From a virus: a stretch of 36,498 bases of DNA. The stretch's first letter is position 1. Every line of letters begins with the position of its first letter. The translations under genes and the position numbers were made by a program. Location: the IMG/VR virus record IMGVR_UViG_3300007960_000070, positions 1-36,498 of that record. One strand, written 5' to 3'. Below the pieces are notes generated by a model. It searched no databases, was not told the DNA's origin, and saw only the letters and a program-made list of their open reading frames with translations. Shown here in pieces: positions 8,832 through 16,650 of this stretch.

Positions 8832-9182
8832 TTATTTTTTTAAAAAGTTTTGTTCTAAATTTTCAATATACGTAATTAATTCTTTTTCATTAGGTTTCAT
8901 TAAATCACGTAATTCATAATCTTTTTTTAATTGTTGTAATTGTAAATATAAATATTTTAAGCAATTCCTAAAATATTCATGTAATGTTAAATTTTGTTCT
9001 ATAATATTATAATCAACCATATAAATTTCTGAATGATCTCCAATTTTATATCTTAAAAATTTATTAGTTTTTATATTAATTATTTTATAATAAAATATAA
9101 CTTTACCAAAATTTTCAGAATCTACTGTTATATTAGTATTTAATTGTTTACCAAAAACGTCTATTTCTAATACATTATTCAT
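8832..9182 (-). CDS. Unknown small protein (116 aa) coupled to UvsW
   Basis: The ATG at 9182 overlaps the TGA stop of the UvsW gene (ATGA), so translation is probably coupled. The N-terminal 55 residues are beta-like (VFGKQLNTNITVDS, GKVIFYYKIINI); the rest is a helical stretch with YLYLQLQQLKKDYELRDL and ends in FLKK. No family recognised. Coupling to UvsW may reflect expression timing only. Confidence 0.7.
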   Translation of the reverse strand: MNNVLEIDVFGKQLNTNITVDSENFGKVIFYYKIINIKTNKFLRYKIGDHSEIYMVDYNIIEQNLTLHEYFRNCLKYLYLQLQQLKKDYELRDLMKPNEKELITYIENLEQNFLKK

Positions 9183-10729
9183 AATTTTATTTTATAAATT
9201 TTTACAGGAAATTCTTCATTTTTATAAATATTTTTACGTTCTTCACCATGTTTCCAAAGGTAATTAGATTTATAATTTTTTTTACCAGGTTCTTTATATC
9301 TAAAATCATCAACAATATCTATTATATTAACCTTTTTTTTACCTTCTAATTTTCTCATACCACGACCAATAGATTGCTTAATTAATTTTTCAGATTTATA
9401 AGATTCAATTAAAAATACATTATGTAAATTTTTAATTGATATACCGGTAGAAAATGTACCAAATGAAGCTATTAAAATTTTATTATTTCCACTTTCCATT
9501 TTCTTTTTATAATTATCTCTTATATCACCAGGTGTTTGTCCATCAACATAAAAACATTCTTTATTATTATTATGTTCTTTAAGTGTATCTAATAACTTTT
9601 TACCATATCCTTTTTCAATAGATGAAAAAAGAACCAATGTATTTTTTGTAGTTTTTTCTAAAAGTTTAATTATAAATTTAAATCTTTTATTAGATGATAC
9701 TACCAAATCTTTTTCTAATGCAAGAAGTTTAGATTTATCGAAATTTTTTCTACCGTGTAATTCTATTATCATTTTACGTTTATCTTCTGGCAAATAACTT
9801 AATTGAAATATTTTTACATTTACAGGTGTTGCAAAATTTTGATCAATTAATTCTTTAGGTGATATTTTATAAATCATCGGACCTAAATGCTCTTGTATTC
9901 CAAAACCTTCTGCATGATTACCAACACCTGTTGTGCCAGAAAGTCCCATTCTATATTTAACATTTACACATTTAGATAATACTTCTTTAACTGTCTTTGC
10001 ATTTGCTGTATGTGACTCATCAACTAATACTGCATCAAATACTTCAAAATATTCAGAAGGTTTTTTAATTAATGATTGAAATGTACCAATTGAAATATCA
10101 TATTTAGATATTTGTGCTTTTTTATGCTCAGATGTTTCACCGGATACCATAGTAATTTTTAAATTTTTACTATGTATATTATATTCTTGAAAATCTTCAT
10201 ATGATTGAAGCACTAATCCAACAGTCGGAACTATTATTAAAATTTTAAAATCTTGTTTTTGCTGTTCGTATAAATGTTGAATATATTTATAAATCATAAA
10301 TATTATAAGTGTCTTACCTGCAGACGTCGCCATTTCCGCAATCATTCTACGATATTTAACAAATTTATAAACAGCTTCAATTTGATAATATCTTGGTTTA
10401 AATTCTGAATTTTTAAAATACTCATTAAAATAAGATTCTATATCTTCTTTTTTTATTGAAGAATCTATAATGTCATTTAAAAAAGATTTATTAATATTAA
10501 ATTTATATTTTTCACATACATCTAATAATTCTCTCCAAAGACCAATTGGTATAAATTTATCTTTATATAAAAAATTAAAATAACCGTCCCAAACTTTTTT
10601 CTTAACTAAGGGATTATTCCAATGATTTTTAATTCTTTTCTTAAATGATATTTGCAATTGTCGTAATTCAATACTTGATGCTTGATCTATCGAAATTGCA
10701 GTATTATCATACATTAAAGATACTTTCAA
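9179..10729 (-). CDS. uvsW: UvsW-like SF2 DNA/RNA helicase
   Basis: A 516-residue superfamily 2 helicase very close in layout to T4 UvsW, which drives branch migration of recombination intermediates, unwinds R-loops at origins and helps switch replication to the recombination mode. Motif I is ATSAGKT (134-140), motif II DESH (237-240), motif III SGTTG (264-268) and motif VI QSIGRGMR (452-459). The first ~110 residues form the small N-terminal domain typical of UvsW. I use the TTG at 10729 as start: AAGGAAATATC lies just upstream and the TTG overlaps the TGA of the preceding gene; the next ATG is residue 6. The stop overlaps the next gene (ATGA). Length matches T4 UvsW (587 with its full C-terminus) minus some C-terminal residues. 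Confidence 0.92.
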   Translation of the reverse strand: MKVSLMYDNTAISIDQASSIELRQLQISFKKRIKNHWNNPLVKKKVWDGYFNFLYKDKFIPIGLWRELLDVCEKYKFNINKSFLNDIIDSSIKKEDIESYFNEYFKNSEFKPRYYQIEAVYKFVKYRRMIAEMATSAGKTLIIFMIYKYIQHLYEQQKQDFKILIIVPTVGLVLQSYEDFQEYNIHSKNLKITMVSGETSEHKKAQISKYDISIGTFQSLIKKPSEYFEVFDAVLVDESHTANAKTVKEVLSKCVNVKYRMGLSGTTGVGNHAEGFGIQEHLGPMIYKISPKELIDQNFATPVNVKIFQLSYLPEDKRKMIIELHGRKNFDKSKLLALEKDLVVSSNKRFKFIIKLLEKTTKNTLVLFSSIEKGYGKKLLDTLKEHNNNKECFYVDGQTPGDIRDNYKKKMESGNNKILIASFGTFSTGISIKNLHNVFLIESYKSEKLIKQSIGRGMRKLEGKKKVNIIDIVDDFRYKEPGKKNYKSNYLWKHGEERKNIYKNEEFPVKIYKIKL

Positions 10730-11127
10730 GATATTTCCTTAATAAATTCTTCAAAATCTTTTTTTGTTCCTTCTGGATCAAACTTAAGAGAATCTTCAAA
10801 TACTTTTAATGAATACCCATTTATATTAAGATATAACATTAATTGTTCTTTATCTTTTGGATACCATGTATTATTTTTTTCTTTAGATACTATTTTAGTA
10901 TAAAAAAATTTGGGTGTACTTTTATGTCCTGTTTTTTTTAAAAATCTAACTATAGTATCTACAGAATTACTTGCATTAATTTTTTGCATATTTAAAAAAT
11001 TAGCAACGTTTGGATACTTAATAGATAAAAATCTATTATACATGAAAAAATGCTTAGATTTTTCGTATTTAGTAATTTCGTCATTTTCTTTAGTAAACGA
11101 CGCATTTATATATTCAAATAAATTCAT
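10726..11127 (-). CDS. Conserved-looking phage protein of unknown function (133 aa)
   Basis: A small protein starting MNLFEYINASFTK. Residues 24-50 (KSKHFFMYNRFLSIKYPNVANFLN) followed by a basic stretch TGHKSTPKFFYTK resemble small proteins found beside replication and recombination genes in other large myophages, but I cannot name the family. The C-terminus is acidic and helical (FDPEGTKKDFEEFIKEIS). It overlaps the TTG start of uvsW by 4 bases and follows the ClpP-like gene by 1 base, so it belongs to the same message. The LFE at residues 3-5 matches the packaged-protein leader pattern only weakly, and this gene's context argues for a DNA-metabolism role. Confidence 0.65.
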   Translation of the reverse strand: MNLFEYINASFTKENDEITKYEKSKHFFMYNRFLSIKYPNVANFLNMQKINASNSVDTIVRFLKKTGHKSTPKFFYTKIVSKEKNNTWYPKDKEQLMLYLNINGYSLKVFEDSLKFDPEGTKKDFEEFIKEIS

Positions 11128-11128
11128 A

Positions 11129-11686
11129 TTATTTTTTGTTTTTTATACCAATAATTATATGTGCTAATTCATATTTTTGAATTTCATCTAATGTAAAATG
11201 CCAATCTTCTTGTTTTGTGTCTTTTGATTTAAGGTCTTTTCTAGTTAATTTGCATCTAGATGTAATATATTTTTCATAACGTTCTTGTGAACCTTCTAAT
11301 TGTTTATGGTTAATACGGATTGCTTCTATATTGTCCCAAATTCCAGAAGATAATTGATGATACATTAAACCAGCTTCTTTGTATACAATTCTTTCATGCC
11401 CACCCAAAAATATAATAAAGCCACCAGACATTGCAACAGTTGAACATATAGTTCTAATTGGAGTTATTGATTGTGCTATAAATTCAGAAAACCCTAAACT
11501 TATATGTAAACTTCCACCGAAGCTATTAATATGTATTTCAATAGGTTCTCTTTCAAAATCTATAATATTTTCCTCTTGTATAGCATCATCATTGTTCCAT
11601 TCTGCAATTTTTAATATTGCATCAGATACTGAATCTTCATTTATTTCACCAGTTATTATTAAAATTCTTTTGTTTTTTTTATCCAT
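11129..11686 (-). CDS. clpP: ClpP-like serine protease
   Basis: A 185-residue protein of the ClpP/crotonase fold (family S14). Visible features: the oxyanion-loop block HINSFGGS (52-59); the nucleophile Ser87 in STVAMSGGF; His110 in LMYHQLSSG; and a catalytic Asp candidate at 161 (DWHFTLDEIQKYELA), matching the D-x-x-F/M-x-x-x-E-A-x-x-Y-G-L block of bacterial ClpP. All three catalytic residues are present, so an active peptidase is likely. It overlaps the thyX gene by 8 bases. In bacteria ClpP works with ClpX/A; no unfoldase of that type is in the window, so it may use host ATPases. A role as prohead protease cannot be excluded, but its location in a metabolism run does not suggest one. Confidence 0.85.
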   Translation of the reverse strand: MDKKNKRILIITGEINEDSVSDAILKIAEWNNDDAIQEENIIDFEREPIEIHINSFGGSLHISLGFSEFIAQSITPIRTICSTVAMSGGFIIFLGGHERIVYKEAGLMYHQLSSGIWDNIEAIRINHKQLEGSQERYEKYITSRCKLTRKDLKSKDTKQEDWHFTLDEIQKYELAHIIIGIKNKK

Positions 11687-12563
11687 TTTCTAAGTTTAAT
11701 TTTTTAATAAGTTCATTTTTTTCTCTATTATTAGATATAATAGTATTATTTTCAATGTAAGATTTAATTTCATCATTTGTTATGTTTTTGTCTTTAAATA
11801 AATTTTTCAATAATCTAATGTCATCATTTGAAAACTCACAGCCATTCAACCAGTAGTTTTCAAATGCTTCACATGCCAATGGAAATATAGGTTTAACCAT
11901 TTTATAAATTGCATTAGCGTATTCTTGTATTTCATATTGTGCATGAGAATCCATTCTTAATTGTAAAAATCTAAATAAATTTAATAAATTAACTTTCCAA
12001 TACCATTCAGTATAATTAGACAATGGTAGATTTATTCTAGCCAATTCTCTTGACATATCAGTATTTAAATAATACTTATATTCTTTAAAAGAATTTTCAG
12101 TAGATTCTTTCATTTTCAATTGCATTATCATTTGTGTAGATAATGAAAACTCACCATTGCCATCTGTGCCTTGTTTATTTGTTTTAGACTGAGTTTGTAT
12201 TCTTTCAACGTTAGGTATATAAAACTCATCAGACATTTCAGAATATCTTCCTGAATATTCATTAAGTGACGCAGTTCTATGTCTGACCCATTGTCTAGCG
12301 ACAAATATTGGCATTTTAGCATGTATTTTTATTTCAGCTTGTTCAAAAGGACTTGTATGCTTATGTCTCATTAAATATCTTATAAGACCCCTATCTTGAT
12401 TTACTGTTTTTGTTCCTTTACCATATGATACTCGTGCAGCTTGAGTTATTGCAGAATCTCCTGTACCATCATCTGAAATTCTAGGCATTACATCAATTAA
12501 TCTAACAAATCCATGGTCTAATACATCATTTTTTAGATTTTTGTCTTTTAATATATCTATCAA
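11679..12563 (-). CDS. thyX: Flavin-dependent thymidylate synthase ThyX
   Basis: ThyX makes dTMP from dUMP with FAD, NADPH and methylene-tetrahydrofolate, feeding phage DNA synthesis. The signature [15 protein letters not shown] (94-108) matches the RHRxxSxNExSxRYS motif exactly. Upstream are the family's [10 protein letters not shown] (15-24) and [10 protein letters not shown]; downstream is [35 protein letters not shown], also typical. At 294 residues it is slightly long, with an extra charged C-terminal tail (about 255-294). I use the TTG at 12563: AAGGA lies 7-8 bases upstream, and the next ATG (residue 26) would remove the conserved N-terminus. It follows a small unknown gene by 10 bases and overlaps the ClpP-like gene. 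Confidence 0.95.
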   Translation of the reverse strand: [294 protein letters not shown]

Positions 12564-12573
12564 TTTTAAATCC

Positions 12574-12885
12574 TTATGAAGTAATTAATTCTAATTCTTT
12601 TTGATTTCCTATAGAAACAATATCAATTTCCGTAAAATGAGGATGCCCGTCATATACTTTCCATGATTTCCACCATCCAATTTTAGGTCTTATTTTATAA
12701 CAAGTTTTTGAACTGTCATATATTAAGTTTTCGCCTGTTGGCAAAATTGCCAAATATATTGGTTTTTGAATTGTAATATGTGATCCATTTGGAAAATGAT
12801 ATTCTAATGTTTTTTTTCCAGATACATCAGTAAATTTTATATCCGTATTATTTATAAATTCATTTAATATAGTATTTTCTGACAT
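12574..12885 (-). CDS. Unknown small protein (103 aa)
   Basis: The product starts MSENTILNEFIN and has a beta-rich middle with an unusual Trp-rich loop (GWWKSWKVYDGHPHFTEID). No family recognised. ATG at 12885 follows AATTGGAGATTAAT, a plausible weak ribosome site. It lies 10 bases before thyX, so it is likely on the same message. The 192 bases upstream hold a possible readthrough extension of the previous gene and a weak terminator. Confidence 0.65.
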   Translation of the reverse strand: MSENTILNEFINNTDIKFTDVSGKKTLEYHFPNGSHITIQKPIYLAILPTGENLIYDSSKTCYKIRPKIGWWKSWKVYDGHPHFTEIDIVSIGNQKELELITS

Positions 12886-12930
12886 TATTAATCTCCAATT
12901 TTTATAATATTATATAATATTTTAGTTAAT

Positions 12931-12959
12931 TAAAAATAAAAAGTTCTATATTTTTATAG
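12931..12959 (-). terminator. Weak hairpin plus T-run
   Basis: On the minus strand CTATA-AAAA-TATAG is followed by AACTTTTTATTTTTA. The stem is only 5 A/T pairs, so termination would be weak. It ends right where the in-frame extension of the upstream gene stops (TAG at 12946-12948), which makes it a natural gene end. Confidence 0.3.
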
Positions 12960-13077
12960 TAATTTTTGGGTATAATATATTTATATTATGTTCAAATCCT
13001 ACTATTTTAATATTTATTATTTTTTCAATATGCACTACTTCAACTTCAGAAATTTCAGATTTTAAAAAGTCTTCATG
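12946..13077 (-). other. In-frame open extension after a TAG stop
   Basis: After the TAG at 13078-13080 the same frame stays open for 43 codons to a second TAG at 12946. The sequence reads like protein (HEDFLKSEISEVEVVHIEKI, then IKIVGFEHNINILYPKITIKI), with alternating hydrophobic residues, in spite of the AT-rich context where stops are frequent. There is no ATG at its start; a GTG (VHIEKI) could begin a short product. It may be the original C-terminus of the upstream gene, cut by a nonsense change, or be made by readthrough. Confidence 0.4.
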
Positions 13078-13347
13078 CTAATCAATTTTTATATTTTGCA
13101 TTTCAACTTTAACATCATTATCTATTAATAATGTCTGCTCCCAAGTTTTTTCATCATAATTAAATTTTACTTTTATCCATTTTTTTGCATCTTTAGGTGC
13201 GTTGTATTGTGTGCTATTTGGTGAAAAAAATATACCATCAGATATAGGAATGTCATCTTGCTCTAATGAAATAAGTATAAAACCTTTAGTTCCAAGTGAT
13301 TCACCAAGTATACCTTTGGTGACTAATGAATGTGCAATTAATGACAT
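13078..13347 (-). CDS. Unknown small protein (89 aa), possibly truncated by TAG
   Basis: The product starts MSLIAHSLVTKGILGES and contains DDIPISDGIFFSPNSTQY and KKWIKVKFNYDEKTWEQTLLID, a mainly beta-type sequence. Family not recognised. ATG at 13347 lies 36 bases from a late-promoter-like motif that is back to back with the terminase promoter. It ends in TAG, a rare stop here, and the frame continues open for 43 more codons, giving a possible 133-codon reading frame (12946-13347). Expression divergent from the terminase genes suggests a late protein. Confidence 0.65.
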   Translation of the reverse strand: MSLIAHSLVTKGILGESLGTKGFILISLEQDDIPISDGIFFSPNSTQYNAPKDAKKWIKVKFNYDEKTWEQTLLIDNDVKVEMQNIKID

Positions 13348-13371
13348 TAAATTAAAATGATAAACATTAAT

Positions 13372-13383
13372 AAATATATATAC
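13372..13383 (+). promoter_or_regulatory. Late-promoter-like motif for terminase operon
   Basis: Plus strand reads AAATATATATAC, 32-43 bases upstream of the ATG at 13415. It is the only clear plus-strand copy in the window, matching the only plus-strand operon. It adjoins the minus-strand copy at 13383-13394. Confidence 0.55.
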
Positions 13384-13394
13384 TTATATATTAA
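13383..13394 (-). promoter_or_regulatory. Late-promoter-like motif, leftward
   Basis: Minus strand reads TTAATATATAAG, 36-47 bases upstream of the ATG at 13347. It shares one base with the plus-strand motif, so the two divergent promoters probably compete for one polymerase complex. Confidence 0.5.
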
Positions 13395-13414
13395 ACTTAA
13401 ATTAAGGTAAATTA

Positions 13415-14164
13415 ATGTCTAATACCCCACAAAATTCTGAAAATTGGGAAATACAAGATTGGGACAAAATAAAGGATACTATTAAAAAAGAAGACAATCA
13501 AAATGAAGATATTTCTTTAAATGACCTTGAACGTATGTTAAATACTACACCAGATATAGTTAAAACTATTACTGAACCAATAATTCCACAATCTAATGAA
13601 CTTAATAAGTTATTTGATGACACATATAAACTTGCAAATACTAAAGCTAGAATTATTGTAAAATCATTAGCAGCATTTTATTTAGATACCGATCATCTTG
13701 AAGAAGAATATGTAAAAAGTAAAATTAAACAAGATGTATTAAATTTTAGTTCTTATATGTATAGCATAGAACAAAATCGTGAAATGATGAATGAAATTAT
13801 GCGCGAAATAAAAACTGGTAATGTAAACCCTAGAATGTTTGAAGTTTACGCTACTTTACAAAAAGCAAATCTCAGTTTAATTAAAGATAAAAAACAGTAT
13901 CAACAAATTATGGAAGCTGAATACGAAAACTTCAGAGACTCAGTTATTAAAAAATCTAATAGAATTGAAGGATTTGATGGCAAAGCTATAGAAATTGATT
14001 TTGATGAAGATAATGATAACGTATTTAGAGGCAGTAAAAATTTAATTAGTTCACTCTTAGACGACGCTGATGATATTATAACTGATAATATATTAAACCA
14101 TGAAATTCCAGACAATAATGAAGATAATATAGAACTTCCAAATTATGATGAAAAAGAAGATTAA
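13415..14164 (+). CDS. Small terminase subunit candidate (gp16-like)
   Basis: A 249-residue acidic, helical protein directly upstream of the large terminase (2 bases between stop and next ATG). The core, about residues 70-175, is a run of helices (LANTKARIIVKSLAAFYLD, QDVLNFSSYMYSIEQNREMM, NPRMFEVYATLQKANLSLI) as in T4-type small terminases, which form rings that recognise DNA and stimulate the gp17 ATPase. NPRMFEVYATLQKANL in particular resembles the conserved helix of gp16 relatives. N- and C-terminal ends are disordered and acidic (ending NYDEKED). ATG at 13415 has AAGG about 9 bases upstream. Identity rests on position and helical layout. Confidence 0.75.
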   Translation: MSNTPQNSENWEIQDWDKIKDTIKKEDNQNEDISLNDLERMLNTTPDIVKTITEPIIPQSNELNKLFDDTYKLANTKARIIVKSLAAFYLDTDHLEEEYVKSKIKQDVLNFSSYMYSIEQNREMMNEIMREIKTGNVNPRMFEVYATLQKANLSLIKDKKQYQQIMEAEYENFRDSVIKKSNRIEGFDGKAIEIDFDEDNDNVFRGSKNLISSLLDDADDIITDNILNHEIPDNNEDNIELPNYDEKED

Positions 14165-14166
14165 AA

Positions 14167-16650
14167 ATGGCAAATCAAATTCCAACTTTTAAAGGTAGTC
14201 TAGTTTCTACACTTATCCAAAAAAAGGACGATAATAAAAAAGACAATGCAAGTGTTTGGTCTACGGCAAAAGTAGAAGAAGCTATGCTATATTTAAGTAA
14301 AGGTAAAAAACCTCCGATTGGTAATCCATTTTTTGAAAGAAAATTTGGACAAAGAAAAGCCAATCTAGTATTTGAATATACTCCACAAGAAATAGAAGAA
14401 TTAAAAAAATGTAAACGAGATATATTTTATTTTGCAGAAAAATATTGTATGATTAAAACCGATGAAGGTTTATATACACATTTTAATTTAAGAGACTATC
14501 AAAAAAATGCACTACAAGTAATACAAGATAAACAAAAGATAGTGTATATGGCCTCGAGGCAAATCGGAAAATGTTCACAACCTAATATATACATAGACTT
14601 ACAAAATCCAAACGGAGAAATAAAAAAATTTTTATTTTCAGATTTTTTTTATGATTTTATAGATAAAAGTTTTTTTGATAAAATAAAAAAAGCATTATGG
14701 AAAATATATTCGAAACTAGACTTTTTAAAATATATTATTTTAATATTAATTCAATTAATAGAATATTTTGAATATAAGAATTATGACGAATCAGAAAAAA
14801 TAGTAAAAACTATAAAACTGCCAGACGGTTATAAAATAAAAACAGATACCGGATTCAAAAGCATTTCACATATACATCAGACCAAGCGTTTTCAGAAGTT
14901 TAGAATACAAACAAATTCTGGTAAATGGTTTGAGGGTGCAGATAAACACATATTTTTTGATGAAAATATGAATGAAATATTTTTAGATCAATTATCTATT
15001 GGTAGTTTAATACAAACTGAAGATGGCTTAGAAAAAGTAACATATATAAAATCTTATAGTTCACGAATTGGGATGTATGACGTTACAGTAGATGATAAAA
15101 ATCATAGATTTTATACAAATGGAATATTGAGTCATAATACTATTATGACTTCACTTACTTTATTACATTATATATGTTTTAATGTAGAAAAAAACGTGCT
15201 TTTGGTTGCAAATAAAGGTGATACTTCAAAAGAAGTTATGAATAAAATGAAAGAGATTTATGTTAGATTGCCATTTTTCATGCAACCTGGAATTGAAAAT
15301 TGGGCAGTTAACTCTGTAAGTTTTGATAATGACTGTTACATTCAAGCAATTGCAACGACGTCTACACCTGCTATTGGTTTTACTATTGACTTTTTGTATA
15401 TTGATGAGTTTGCGCATATACCTCCGAATATTGCAACATTATTTTGGAAATCTGTAATACCTACTATGGATGCAGTTAAGACGTCTAAAATGGTAATAAC
15501 GTCTACACCTAATGGTATGAATTTATTTTATGACGTGTATACTGCTGCTGAAAAAAATCTTAATGGATATACGCCTATTAAAACATATTGGCATGAAGTT
15601 CCAGGTCGTGATGATATTTGGAGAGACGATAAAGTTGCTGAACTTGGTAATGGTAATATGGATTTAGGATTTGAATTATTTAATCAGGAATATGATTTAC
15701 AATTTATAACTGATTCTATATTACTTATAGATAATGATACGTTGAATGTATTGAATAGTAAACAAATGTATTTCAAACATCAAGTTATAGATGAACTTGA
15801 AGATTCAAGTTTAGATTATTCAAAACTTAAATGGCATCCAGATTTTGAAGAATTATTAAAAAATAAAGAAAATATGCAATTTATTTTATCTATAGATTTG
15901 GGATATGGTATGCTTAAAGATTATTCAGTTATTAATATATTTAATATAACAACATTATCTAATGATGAAATAATGAATATGAACAATGCAAAAAGTGAAA
16001 TTGATTATTTAAAATTAAAACAAATTGGTTTATACCGAAGTAATGACCAAGAACCAAAAGAGGTTGCAAATATTGTAATGGAAATAGTAAAATTTTTAGG
16101 TATTGATAATACTCTTATTAATTTTGAAGTTAATGCAGCAGGTGATTATTTTTATAAATGTCTTGAAGAAGATGATGAATTTTTTGATGACCTTGTTATT
16201 CAAACAAGTCATTCTAAGATTGCAAAAATTCAAAGACCTGGTGTTAAAACTACGAATCAAAAGGTAAATTATTGTAAAGAACTTAAAACACAATTGAGAT
16301 ACGGCCAAGTTGAAGTTTATGAGTGGGAAACAATTGAAGAACTTAAAGTATTTGGTATGAATAAAGATAAAACATCATACGAAGCAATGAAAGGACATGA
16401 TGATATAGTAATGTCGATGGTTATAAATATGGGAATCAAACAAAGTTTTAATTATTCTGAAGTATTGAAAGATGTTTTAGAATTATATAGTAAGGAACAA
16501 TTGGATCTCATTTATGAGAAATTATCATTTTCAGAAAATACTGAACAAATTGATTATAACCAAGCATTTGAATATGCAGACCAATTAATAAATAGACTAC
16601 AATATAAGAGTGAAAATCCTTTAAGCGGTTTTAATAATTTTAGTGTTTAA
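14167..16650 (+). CDS. terL: Large terminase subunit (gp17-like) interrupted by a mini-intein
   Basis: The DNA-packaging motor ATPase and headful nuclease. The 827-residue precursor holds an intein at 136-324; without it the protein is 638 residues, close to T4 gp17 (610). ATPase domain: Walker A is split as SRQIGK / T (spliced SRQIGKT), Walker B is FLYIDEF with D413-E414, and the coupling motif is VITSTPNG (443-450). Nuclease domain: RNase-H-type acids D577 (LSIDLGYG), E654 (INFEVNAAGD) and D745 or D746 (KGHDDIVMS). Until the intein is removed, Walker A cannot form, so packaging activity needs protein splicing. It follows the small terminase by 2 bases, and its stop overlaps the stop of the convergent minus-strand gene by 2 bases. 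Confidence 0.96.
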   Translation: MANQIPTFKGSLVSTLIQKKDDNKKDNASVWSTAKVEEAMLYLSKGKKPPIGNPFFERKFGQRKANLVFEYTPQEIEELKKCKRDIFYFAEKYCMIKTDEGLYTHFNLRDYQKNALQVIQDKQKIVYMASRQIGKCSQPNIYIDLQNPNGEIKKFLFSDFFYDFIDKSFFDKIKKALWKIYSKLDFLKYIILILIQLIEYFEYKNYDESEKIVKTIKLPDGYKIKTDTGFKSISHIHQTKRFQKFRIQTNSGKWFEGADKHIFFDENMNEIFLDQLSIGSLIQTEDGLEKVTYIKSYSSRIGMYDVTVDDKNHRFYTNGILSHNTIMTSLTLLHYICFNVEKNVLLVANKGDTSKEVMNKMKEIYVRLPFFMQPGIENWAVNSVSFDNDCYIQAIATTSTPAIGFTIDFLYIDEFAHIPPNIATLFWKSVIPTMDAVKTSKMVITSTPNGMNLFYDVYTAAEKNLNGYTPIKTYWHEVPGRDDIWRDDKVAELGNGNMDLGFELFNQEYDLQFITDSILLIDNDTLNVLNSKQMYFKHQVIDELEDSSLDYSKLKWHPDFEELLKNKENMQFILSIDLGYGMLKDYSVINIFNITTLSNDEIMNMNNAKSEIDYLKLKQIGLYRSNDQEPKEVANIVMEIVKFLGIDNTLINFEVNAAGDYFYKCLEEDDEFFDDLVIQTSHSKIAKIQRPGVKTTNQKVNYCKELKTQLRYGQVEVYEWETIEELKVFGMNKDKTSYEAMKGHDDIVMSMVINMGIKQSFNYSEVLKDVLELYSKEQLDLIYEKLSFSENTEQIDYNQAFEYADQLINRLQYKSENPLSGFNNFSV
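14572..15138 (+). other. Mini-intein inside terminase Walker A (189 aa)
   Basis: A self-splicing protein element, residues 136-324 of the precursor. It starts with Cys136 directly after SRQIGK and ends LSHN (321-324) followed by Thr325 as the +1 nucleophile. Block B is EGADKHIFF with the catalytic His261; block F/G reads YDVTVDDKNHRFYTNGILSHN-like with penultimate His323 and terminal Asn324. All residues for splicing are present. No LAGLIDADG or HNH endonuclease motif is visible; the space between block A and block B (about 160-220) instead holds a Lys/Phe-rich helix and a very hydrophobic stretch (FLKYIILILIQLIEYFEY). It is thus a mini-intein unable to home by itself. Confidence 0.93.

Noticed and set aside
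11129-11686. The ClpP-like protein as the T4 gp21-type prohead protease.
   Set aside because: It has the ClpP-type Ser-His-Asp order and N-S-F-G-G block, and it lies with thyX and uvsW, not with capsid genes. The gp21 counterpart is expected outside this window.
12971-12982. AAATATATTATA as another late promoter, for 12574-12885.
   Set aside because: It is about 86 bases from the ATG, deviates in the last positions and lies in the possible readthrough extension; too weak to include.
13078-13080. TAG reassigned to an amino acid, as in some crAss-like phages.
   Set aside because: The primase gene ends in TAG with the next gene overlapping normally, and no long gene here contains in-frame TAG. 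One case does not support recoding.
14572-15138. Group I intron or frameshift instead of an intein in terL.
   Set aside because: The insert is in frame with no stop and has intein splicing residues at both ends, so it is an intein.
15226-15417. Minus-strand reading frame within terL.
   Set aside because: It is antisense to conserved ATPase sequence between Walker A and Walker B and has no start signals.
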